Under the pieces are notes generated by a model. It did not search any database and was not told where the DNA came from. It saw only the letters and a program-made list of their open reading frames with translations. Made by a program: the position numbers and the translations under genes. From positions 62,001 through 126,000 of the forward strand of contig NZ_JBAKHX010000008.1 of NCBI RefSeq assembly GCF_036906915.1: DNA of 64,000 bases, written 5' to 3'. Positions 17,926 through 24,702 of the stretch are shown here, in pieces (position 1 is the stretch's first letter; each line of letters starts with the position of its first letter). This DNA comes from Phytohabitans sp036906915. Lineage in GTDB: Bacteria > Actinomycetota > Actinomycetes > Mycobacteriales > Micromonosporaceae.

Positions 17926-19369
17926 CCGGCTCGGGCGACGCGGCGTGCTTGGCGTCCCGCCGTTCGATGGGCGGAGTTGACGGGGTGTCGCGCTTCGGCC
18001 GGTAGTTCTGGTAGTAGTAATAGCCGCTGTCGCCGCCGCCGGGCTGCATGTTGAGCAGGCCGCCGAGTAGCCGGGCGTCGACCGCCCGTAGGGCGTCGGC
18101 GGCGGTCTTGAGCGACGCCTGCGCGGTCTTGCCGCTCCTGGTCACCAGCACCGCGCCGTCCGCGCTGGCGGCCACGACCGCGGCGTCCGTGACCGGGAGA
18201 AGTGGCGGCGTGTCGATGATCGTGACGTCGAACTCCTCGCGCTGCGTCGCGAGCAGGTTCGACATGTTCCGGGAGCCGAGCAGTTCACTCGGGTTGGGCG
18301 GCGTGAAACCGCTGGCCATCACGAACAGTTCGCGGCGGCCCCACTTCTGCAACACCTCGTCGAACTTCACCTGGCCGGCGAGCACGTTGGACAGACCCAC
18401 GGCGCCCTCCAGCCCGAGGTAGTGCGCCACTCGCGGCCGGCGCAGGTCGGCCTCGATCAGCAGTACCCGGTGACCGGCCTCGGCGAACGCGATCGCCAGG
18501 TTCACGGCGGTGGTCGACTTCCCCTCCTCGGGCAGCGAGCTGGTCACCACGATGACCTTGACCGGCCGGTCGACGTCGACGAACTGGAGGTTGGTGCGCA
18601 GCCGGCGGAACGCCTCAGCCCGGCCGGACTGGGCGTGGCCCTCCACGATGAGCGGCGACTTCTTGGCCGCTGCCTCAAACGGGACGACCGCCAGCACGGG
18701 GGCGGATATCAGGTGCTGCAACACCTCGACGGTCTTGACGGTCGAGTCGCGCAGCTCCCGCAGCGCGGCGCCGCCGGCGCCTACCAGCAGCCCGAGCACC
18801 GCAGCGAGCGCGAGGTTACGCATTGGACGCGGCGTCACCGGTACGGGATCCAGCGACGGGCCGGCCACCACCTCGACCTTGACGGATGGGGTATCGCTGC
18901 CCGGCGGCGTCTCCAGCGACTGCACCAGGACGATGAAATGCTTGGCGGTCGCCTCGGCTACCCGCTGCGACCTGGCCTTGGACCTGTCGGTGACGGTGAC
19001 CTGCAGGAGCACCGTGTCCGGGACAGCCGTGCCGCTGAGCCGCGCCTGGATCTGGGTAGGCGTAAGGCCTACGCCCGGTTCCGTCGCGACAGCACCGGCC
19101 AACCGGTCCCCGGTGAGCAGGTCGGCGTACGACTTCACTCGCTGCTGCGAGAACAGCCCGCCCTGGTACGCGTCGGTCACGCCCTGGCTTGGCGTGGTGA
19201 CGAAGAAGGTCATCCTGGTCGCGTACTGCGGCACCGTCAGCTCTGTGACCGCCGCTCCAAGTCCCACCGCGCCGACCACCGCGGTGACCACGAGCCACCA
19301 GTGCCGTCGCAGCGCGCGCAGAAGGTCACGGATATCCACGGGCGGTCCTCCGGGGTCTGAGGCAGTCAA
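17909..19369 (-). CDS. Tyrosine kinase/chain-length determinant (Wzc-like BY-kinase)
   Basis: A 486-residue fused protein. The Wzz-type part runs from about residue 10 to 205, with a first membrane helix at about residues 24-46 and a second near residues 183-203. The kinase domain has Walker A LPEEGKSTTAVN, Walker A' LLIEADLRRPR and Walker B IIDTPPLL. The C-terminal tail holds a tyrosine cluster (YYYYQNY, residues 450-456) for autophosphorylation. It is expected to control polysaccharide chain length and export at the membrane, with the converging phosphatase as its partner. The single-chain fusion is common in actinobacteria, while Firmicutes split it. Confidence 0.92.
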   Translation of the reverse strand: MTASDPGGPPVDIRDLLRALRRHWWLVVTAVVGAVGLGAAVTELTVPQYATRMTFFVTTPSQGVTDAYQGGLFSQQRVKSYADLLTGDRLAGAVATEPGVGLTPTQIQARLSGTAVPDTVLLQVTVTDRSKARSQRVAEATAKHFIVLVQSLETPPGSDTPSVKVEVVAGPSLDPVPVTPRPMRNLALAAVLGLLVGAGGAALRELRDSTVKTVEVLQHLISAPVLAVVPFEAAAKKSPLIVEGHAQSGRAEAFRRLRTNLQFVDVDRPVKVIVVTSSLPEEGKSTTAVNLAIAFAEAGHRVLLIEADLRRPRVAHYLGLEGAVGLSNVLAGQVKFDEVLQKWGRRELFVMASGFTPPNPSELLGSRNMSNLLATQREEFDVTIIDTPPLLPVTDAAVVAASADGAVLVTRSGKTAQASLKTAADALRAVDARLLGGLLNMQPGGGDSGYYYYQNYRPKRDTPSTPPIERRDAKHAASPEPVRSGR

Positions 19370-19478
19370 CTCGGCGTTAAGGCACTAAAACGGTTCTACC
19401 AGCCTTAGACGGAATCGACGCCTCTTTAGTGATAATACCTCCGAACCGGATGAAGGCAGGGCAAAGTCGCAGCAAGGC

Positions 19479-21365
19479 ATGAGCGCACGGGAGTGGTGGG
19501 GCGAGATGCGGCTTTCAGCGACGCGCACGTCGGGCGAGCATGCCCGGCAGACCGTGCAGACCAAGGCGCTCGCCGTGGACTCCCTGGCGTGGCTCGTTGG
19601 CCTGGGAGTTGCGGTCTGGGTCCGGTACGAGCACGGCCTCTCCACGGACAACCTGGTCGGGGCCGTCCAGGCGGCGGTCGTCGCGTGCTGCCTACAGGCG
19701 ATCGTCGGGCGGGCGCTGCACCTCTACCGCGGTCGCTACGGCTTCGGCAGTTTCGACGAGGTCCGAGCGGTCTCCGGCACCGTGTTCGTGTCGTCCGCGA
19801 CGCTGCTCGTCCTGGACCTGATGGCGCCGGTACGCCCGGTGCCGGCGAGCGCGCCACTCGTCGGCGGTGTACTGGCACTTGTGATCATGCTTGGTGGACG
19901 GTATCTGCACCGCGTGCGGCGCGAGCACAACCCGCGGCTGGACACCCGGCTCGCCACTCCCGTGCTCCTCTTCGGCGCCGGCGCGGCCGCTCACGACCTG
20001 GTACGCGCCCTCCGCCGCGACCACAGGAGCAGGTACAACCCGGTCGGCGTGCTGGACGACGACCCGGCGAAGCGGCACCTGTGGGTCAACGGCGTGCCCG
20101 TGCTGGGAGGCCGCGAGGAGATACCGGCGGCCGTCGTGAGGACCGGCGCCACGACGGTGATCTTTTCGGTGTCCAATGCGGACGCTGGTCTGATCCGCGA
20201 GGTCCGGCAGCGATCCCTGGCAGCCGGGGCGTTGTTCAAGGTGGTGCCGTCCCTTGCCGAGCTGCTCGACGCGCGTGTCGCTGCCAGGGACGTACGCGAT
20301 GTCAGCGTCAGCGACCTGCTGGGGCGGCGCCAGATCGCGGTCGACCTGGATCCGATCGCCGGATATCTGGCTGGCAAGCGGGTCCTCGTGACGGGTGCCG
20401 GCGGCTCGATCGGCTCGGAGCTCTGCCAGCAGATCCGCCGCTTCGGGCCAGCAGAGCTCATGATGCTCGACCGTGACGAGTCGGCCCTGCACGCGGTGCA
20501 GCTGACGCTCCGGGGGCGGGCACTGCTGGACAGCGCGGAGCTGATCCTCGCTGACCTGCGCGATCCCGACGCCATCCGGCGGGTGTTCGCCGAGCGCCGG
20601 CCGGATGTGGTCTTCCACGCGGCGGCGCTAAAACACCTGCCCCTGCTGGAGCGGTATCCCGGTGAAGCCGTCAGGAGCAATGTCTGGGGCACACTCACCG
20701 TGCTGGAGATGGCCCGGGACGTGGAGAGGTTCGTCAACATCTCCACCGACAAGGCGGCGAATCCGGCCAGCGTGCTCGGCTACTCCAAGCGGATCACCGA
20801 GCGGCTGACCGCTCACGTAGCGCAGGCCAACTGCGGCACGTTCCTGAGCGTCCGGTTCGGCAACGTGCTGGGCAGTCGGGGATCGGTCCTCACCGCGTTC
20901 AGCGCCCAGGCCGGCGCGGGAGGGCCGATCACCGTGACCCATCCCGCGGTCACCCGCTACTTCATGACCGTGCACGAGGCGGTCCAGCTCGTCATCCAGG
21001 CCGCCGCGATCGGTCGACCCGGCGAGGCGCTCGTGCTCGACATGGGCAAGCCCGTACGGATCGACGACGTCGCACGCCACTTCGCGGAGCAGGCGACCCG
21101 CCGGGTCGAGATCGTCTACACCGGACTGCGGCCGGGCGAGAAGCTGCACGAGGAACTCTTCGGCAGCGGCGAGGTGGACGTACGCCCGCTGCACCCGCTG
21201 ATCTCCCACGTCGACGTGCCGCCGCTCGACCCGGCCGAGGTGCGGTCGCTGGATCCGGGTGCACCGCGTGACGGCCTGGTCGCGGATCTGGCCAGGATCG
21301 CCGGGCACCGCGACCCGGTGTGGGCGGCGTCGGCGCGGTCGATCGTCGGGGAACCAAACCGTTAG
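19479..21365 (+). CDS. Membrane-bound nucleoside-diphosphate-sugar 4,6-dehydratase (CapD/PglF/WbpM family)
   Basis: A 628-residue protein. Four N-terminal membrane segments (about residues 27-135) are followed by a CoA-binding-like Rossmann domain (about 145-265). The catalytic SDR domain starts VLVTGAGGSIGSELCQQI (near residue 305). NISTDKAANPASVLGYSKR holds the catalytic lysine; at the usual tyrosine position, four before it, there is Leu where WbpM/PglF relatives commonly carry Met. It would convert a UDP-N-acetylhexosamine to its 4-keto-6-deoxy form, feeding the PglE-like aminotransferase. ATG 19506 is an alternative start. Confidence 0.9.
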   Translation: MSAREWWGEMRLSATRTSGEHARQTVQTKALAVDSLAWLVGLGVAVWVRYEHGLSTDNLVGAVQAAVVACCLQAIVGRALHLYRGRYGFGSFDEVRAVSGTVFVSSATLLVLDLMAPVRPVPASAPLVGGVLALVIMLGGRYLHRVRREHNPRLDTRLATPVLLFGAGAAAHDLVRALRRDHRSRYNPVGVLDDDPAKRHLWVNGVPVLGGREEIPAAVVRTGATTVIFSVSNADAGLIREVRQRSLAAGALFKVVPSLAELLDARVAARDVRDVSVSDLLGRRQIAVDLDPIAGYLAGKRVLVTGAGGSIGSELCQQIRRFGPAELMMLDRDESALHAVQLTLRGRALLDSAELILADLRDPDAIRRVFAERRPDVVFHAAALKHLPLLERYPGEAVRSNVWGTLTVLEMARDVERFVNISTDKAANPASVLGYSKRITERLTAHVAQANCGTFLSVRFGNVLGSRGSVLTAFSAQAGAGGPITVTHPAVTRYFMTVHEAVQLVIQAAAIGRPGEALVLDMGKPVRIDDVARHFAEQATRRVEIVYTGLRPGEKLHEELFGSGEVDVRPLHPLISHVDVPPLDPAEVRSLDPGAPRDGLVADLARIAGHRDPVWAASARSIVGEPNR

Positions 21366-21381
21366 CACGTGGAGGATCATC

Positions 21382-21540
21382 ATGCCGGAGCAGCCAGTCA
21401 GGCATGTCCCGGTGCTCGGCGGCCGTGTGGCGCGAGCCCGGGTCGAGGTGCGGCATCCCGGCCACCCGGCGCCCCGGTCCGGTCCCACACATGCGGATTG
21501 GGAGGCGCTCACCGCATCCGTTCCGGCCACGCGTCGTTGA
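21382..21540 (+). CDS. Small basic hypothetical protein, 52 residues
   Basis: The ATG at 21382 is preceded by a strong GGAGGA at 21371-21376, with 5 nt spacing, and lies 16 bp after the dehydratase stop. The protein starts MPEQPVRHVPVLGGRVARAR and is rich in Arg, Pro and His, with no membrane segment. The good ribosome site and operon-like spacing favour a real small gene. I recognise no family. A hairpin terminator follows at 21602. It could also be a chance open frame at the end of the transcript. Confidence 0.45.
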   Translation: MPEQPVRHVPVLGGRVARARVEVRHPGHPAPRSGPTHADWEALTASVPATRR

Positions 21541-21601
21541 GTCCACAGTAGCGAGAGGCTGATCACCAGGACGGCGCCCGTACGCCAGACCGGCCGTCCG
21601 G

Positions 21602-21643
21602 AAGGGATGTGGGTCTCCGAACCGGCGGAAGCCCACATCCCTT
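21602..21643 (+). terminator. Hairpin terminator, probably bidirectional
   Basis: A perfect 12-bp inverted repeat, AAGGGATGTGGG (21602-21613) and CCCACATCCCTT (21632-21643), separated by 18 bp that can extend the stem with TCCG/CGGA. It closes the plus-strand dehydratase transcript and also lies just past the stop of the minus-strand 28-codon gene, so it may serve both. There is no long U tract, which is usual in actinobacteria. Confidence 0.7.
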
Positions 21644-21658
21644 GTCTTCACTTTCCGG

Positions 21659-21745
21659 CTACAACAGGCCGCCGATGACGCCCAGCAGGCTCCCGACGAG
21701 GCCTAGTGCGGTGTCGATCAAATTGCCGAGCAGGTCGATGAGCAT
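21659..21745 (-). CDS. Very small hydrophobic/amphipathic peptide, 28 residues
   Basis: A minus-strand reading frame, ATG at 21745-21743 and TAG at 21661-21659, encodes 28 residues starting MLIDLLGNLIDTAL. The remaining 14 residues are only Gly, Leu, Val, Ile and one Ser. A GAGGAG ribosome site lies about 8-9 nt upstream. In a helix Asp4, Asn8, Asp11, Thr12 and Ser19 fall on one side, so the N-terminal half is amphipathic and the C-terminal half membrane-like. A promoter-like pair lies upstream and a hairpin follows. It has no cysteine, processing motif or known family that I can name. Possible roles are a small membrane protein, a surfactant peptide or a toxin of the type I class. Confidence 0.55.
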   Translation of the reverse strand: MLIDLLGNLIDTALGLVGSLLGVIGGLL

Positions 21746-21794
21746 CCCCGGTTCTCCTCGCTGCTTACCTACCGTCTTTAGCCCGGTAGTCGGA

Positions 21795-21822
21795 TATTTA
21801 CGACATGCGCATGATCAACCAA
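21795..21822 (-). promoter_or_regulatory. Putative promoter of the 28-codon gene
   Basis: On the minus strand TTGGTT (21822-21817) and TAAATA (21800-21795) are separated by 16 bp. This is a fair sigma-70/HrdB-like promoter. Transcription would start near 21788, about 40 nt before the ATG at 21745. Confidence 0.45.
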
Positions 21823-21850
21823 ACGTATCATCACCGGGTGGCGATCTTGG

Positions 21851-21880
21851 TGCGATCGCACTAACCTAACGATCGTTCAG
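21851..21880. promoter_or_regulatory. Two palindromes before the acyl-CoA carboxylase gene; candidate operators
   Basis: TGCGATCGCA (21851-21860) is a perfect palindrome. AACGATCGTT (21868-21877) is a second one, extended to CTAACGATCGTTCAG with one mismatch. Their CGATCG cores are 17 bp apart, and they lie 25-55 bp before the GTG start of the carboxylase gene. AACG-nn-CGTT sequences are typical TetR-family operators. No TetR gene is adjacent, so the regulator would be encoded elsewhere. Confidence 0.45.
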
Positions 21881-21904
21881 GCACGCTAAATCCTGGGGGT
21901 ACGT

Positions 21905-23437
21905 GTGACGCTCGACGGTGAGGCGCTCGAACGGCTCCGGAAGCGTGCCCTCGCTGGTGGCGCGGAAAAGTATCACGCGGCCAACGCGGCCAAGGGCAAG
22001 CTCTTCGCCCGCGAGCGTATCGCGTTACTGGTCGACGAGGGTTCCTTCGTCGAAGACGGGCTCTACGCCAACGCATTGGCAGACGGGCTCCCCGCCGATG
22101 GCGTCGTGACCGGCGTCGCGACGATTGGCGGCCGGCAGGTGTGCCTGATGGCCAACGACTCCACCGTCAAGGCCGGCTCCTGGGGCGCCCGCACGGTCGA
22201 AAAGATAATCCGGATCATCGAGCGCGCCTACAGCACCAGCGTCCCGATGGTTTACCTAGTCGACTCGGCCGGCGCGCGCATCACCGACCAGGTCGACCTC
22301 TTTCCCGGCAGGCGCGGCGCCGGCCGGATCTTCTGGAACCAGGTGCGCGCGTCCGGCTCGATCCCACAGGTCTGCGCGCTCTTCGGCCCGTCGGCCGCGG
22401 GCGGGGCGTACATCCCGGCGTTCTGTGACGTCGTGGCGATGGTCGACGGCAACGCCAGCATGTACCTGGGCTCCGACCGCATGGTGCAGATGGTCACCGG
22501 CGAGAAGACCACGCTGGAGGAGATGGGCGGCGCGTCCGTCCACTGTAAAGAGTCCGGCGTCGGGCACTTCCTCTGCAAGACCGAAGCCGAGGCGCTCGAC
22601 ACCGTCAAGCGCTACCTGTCGTACCTTCCGGACAACTGGACCCAGCAGCCGCCCGCGTCCAAAGCGGCCGATCCGCCGTCCAATATCGACCTCGCCGCGC
22701 TGGTGCCGCCCAGCGAGCGGCAGGCGTTCGACATGCGCAGGTACGCCCGCGGCATCCTCGACGAGGGCAGCTTCTTCGAGATCCAGGCGCTATGGGCGCG
22801 CGAGCTGACGATCGGGTTCGGCCGCCTGAACGGCGAGGTCGTCGGCGTGGTGGCCAACAACTCGATGTTCAAGGGCGGCGTGCTCTTCATCGACTCCGCG
22901 GACAAGGCGACCCGCTTCGTGCAGCTCTGCGACGCGTTCAACGTGCCGCTGCTCTTCCTCGCCGACGTGCCCGGATTCATGGTGGGCGCGGCCGTGGAGA
23001 AGGAAGGCATCATCCGCCACGGCGCGAAGATGATCACGGCGATCGCCGAGGCGACGGTACCCAAGATTTGTGTTGTCGTGCGCAAGGCGTACGGCGCAGG
23101 CCTGTACGCGATGGCTGGCCCGGGCTTCGAGCCGGACGCAACGATCGCCCTGCCCAGCGCGAAGATCGCGGTCATGGGCGCGGAGGCGGCGGTCAACGCC
23201 GTCTACGCCAACAAGATCGCCGCGATCGTCGACGATGCGGAGCGGGCCGCGTTCGTCGCGGCCCGGCGCGAGGAGTACGAGCGCGACATCGACATCGTCC
23301 GGCTCGCCAGCGAGCTCGTCGTCGACACCATCGTCGAGCCCGGCGAACTGCGTGGTGAGCTCATCCGCCGCTTCACCGCGGCACGCGGCAAGGAGCGGCA
23401 CTTCTCCCGGCGCCGGCACGGCGTCACACCGGTCTGA
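21905..23437 (+). CDS. Acyl-CoA carboxylase, carboxyltransferase (beta) subunit
   Basis: A 510-residue biotin-dependent carboxyltransferase with the usual tandem crotonase-like halves. The N-half has PMVYLVDSAGARI and FGPSAAGGAYIPAF (acyl-CoA and oxyanion region). The C-half has LLFLADVPGFMVG and KAYGAGLYAMAGPGFEPD. The GTG start at 21905 follows a GGGGGT ribosome site. No biotin carboxylase is next to it, so it must share an alpha subunit from elsewhere. The acyl-CoA dehydrogenase 15 bp downstream suggests a role in branched-chain amino acid or odd-chain acyl-CoA breakdown, for example a methylcrotonyl- or geranyl-type carboxylase. Substrate choice cannot be read from the sequence. Confidence 0.88.
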   Translation: MTLDGEALERLRKRALAGGAEKYHAANAAKGKLFARERIALLVDEGSFVEDGLYANALADGLPADGVVTGVATIGGRQVCLMANDSTVKAGSWGARTVEKIIRIIERAYSTSVPMVYLVDSAGARITDQVDLFPGRRGAGRIFWNQVRASGSIPQVCALFGPSAAGGAYIPAFCDVVAMVDGNASMYLGSDRMVQMVTGEKTTLEEMGGASVHCKESGVGHFLCKTEAEALDTVKRYLSYLPDNWTQQPPASKAADPPSNIDLAALVPPSERQAFDMRRYARGILDEGSFFEIQALWARELTIGFGRLNGEVVGVVANNSMFKGGVLFIDSADKATRFVQLCDAFNVPLLFLADVPGFMVGAAVEKEGIIRHGAKMITAIAEATVPKICVVVRKAYGAGLYAMAGPGFEPDATIALPSAKIAVMGAEAAVNAVYANKIAAIVDDAERAAFVAARREEYERDIDIVRLASELVVDTIVEPGELRGELIRRFTAARGKERHFSRRRHGVTPV

Positions 23438-23451
23438 ACGGAGTGGTTGTC

Positions 23452-24594
23452 ATGAGGCTCGCCGAGGAGCACGAGGCGCTGCGACAGAGCGTGCGGGACT
23501 TCGCCCGCGAGGTGGTCGCGCCGGTCATCGCCGATCACTACGAGCGCCACACCTTCCCGTACGAGGTGGTGCGCCAGATGGGCAAGATGGGCCTGTTCGG
23601 CCTGCCGTTCCCCGAGGAGTACGGCGGGATGGGTGGTGACTACTTCGCGCTCTGCCTGACCCTCGAGGAACTGGCCCGGGTCGACTCGTCGGTCGCCATC
23701 ACGCTGGAGGCGGCGATCTCGTTGGGCGCGATGCCGATCTACCGGTTCGGCACCGACGAGCAGAAGGCGCACTGGCTGCCGAGGCTCACGAGCGGCGAGG
23801 CGCTGGCGGCGTTCGGGCTGACCGAGCCCGGGTTCGGCTCGGACGCCGGCGGTACGCAGACCAGGGCGGTCCTCGACGGCGACGAGTGGGTCATCAACGG
23901 CTCCAAGGCGTTCATCACGAACTCGGGCACCGACATCACCGCGCTGGTCACGGTGACCGCGGTGACCGGCACCAACCCGGACGGCTCCAAGGAGCTGTCG
24001 GCGATCATCGTGCCGTCGGGCACGCCTGGGTTCACGGTGCAGCCGGGGTACTCCAAGGTCGGCTGGTGCGCGTCCGACACGCACGAGCTGACGTTCGAAG
24101 ACTGCCGGGTGCCGGCCGCGAATCTGTTGGGGGAGCGCGGCCGCGGCTTCGCCCAGTTCCTGCGCATCCTGGACGAAGGGCGGATCGCCATCGCCGCCCT
24201 GGCGGTGGGTCTCGCACAGGGCTGTGTGGACGAGTCGGTCAAGTACGCCAAGGAGCGGCACGCCTTCGGCAAGGCGATCGGGAACTTCCAGGCGATCCAG
24301 TTCAAGATCGCCGACATGGAGATGCGCGCGCACACCGCGCGGCTCGCGTACTACGACGCGGCCGAGCGGTTGCTCGCCGGTCAGGACTTCAAGCGGCAGG
24401 CGGCCATCGCCAAGTTGTACGCCAGCGAGAGCGCGGTGACGAACGCCCGCGAGGCCACCCAGGTGCACGGCGGCTACGGGTTCATGAACGAGTTCCCGGT
24501 GGCCCGGTTCTGGCGGGACTCGAAGGTCCTGGAGATCGGCGAGGGTACGTCCGAGGTCCAACGGATGATCATCGCGCGTGACCTCGGACTGTAA
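23452..24594 (+). CDS. Acyl-CoA dehydrogenase
   Basis: A 380-residue flavoprotein starting MRLAEEHEALRQSVRDFARE. The ATG at 23452 is placed 8 nt after GGAG and is preferred to the GTG 9 nt upstream. AAFGLTEPGFGSDAGGTQT and GEGTSEVQRMIIARDLGL are the standard family signatures, and QVHGGYGFMNEFPVAR carries the C-terminal FAD-contact region. A glutamate in that last region is the likely catalytic base. It oxidises an acyl-CoA to the 2-enoyl form. Coupled to the carboxylase gene, it probably works in the same acyl-CoA catabolic route, such as isovaleryl- or citronellyl-CoA oxidation; that is inferred. Confidence 0.9.
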   Translation: MRLAEEHEALRQSVRDFAREVVAPVIADHYERHTFPYEVVRQMGKMGLFGLPFPEEYGGMGGDYFALCLTLEELARVDSSVAITLEAAISLGAMPIYRFGTDEQKAHWLPRLTSGEALAAFGLTEPGFGSDAGGTQTRAVLDGDEWVINGSKAFITNSGTDITALVTVTAVTGTNPDGSKELSAIIVPSGTPGFTVQPGYSKVGWCASDTHELTFEDCRVPAANLLGERGRGFAQFLRILDEGRIAIAALAVGLAQGCVDESVKYAKERHAFGKAIGNFQAIQFKIADMEMRAHTARLAYYDAAERLLAGQDFKRQAAIAKLYASESAVTNAREATQVHGGYGFMNEFPVARFWRDSKVLEIGEGTSEVQRMIIARDLGL

Positions 24595-24672
24595 GGCGTT
24601 TGTGGCCTGGCGTGCCCTTCTGTCGGGTATCCGAAGGCCGGCCCGTCGGTGAAATGACGCTCCGCTCCTCAA

Positions 24673-24694
24673 GGTCAGTACTGACCCGTAGTCT
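24673..24694 (+). promoter_or_regulatory. Palindromic operator and leaderless promoter of the HTH-NB-ARC gene
   Basis: GGTCAGTACTGACC at 24673-24686 is a perfect 14-bp palindrome. A TAGTCT -10-like box follows at 24689-24694, so transcription would begin at or within a base or two of the ATG at 24703 and the mRNA would be leaderless. The palindrome sits in the -35/-10 spacer where a repressor would block RNA polymerase. Self-regulation by the HTH domain of the encoded protein is a reasonable guess. Confidence 0.55.
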
Positions 24695-24702
24695 TTGCGG
24701 CC

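Noticed and set aside
21609..21869. 86-codon plus-strand frame across the region of the hydrophobic-peptide gene
   Set aside because: It begins inside the terminator hairpin, has no ribosome site and reads through promoter-like sequence.
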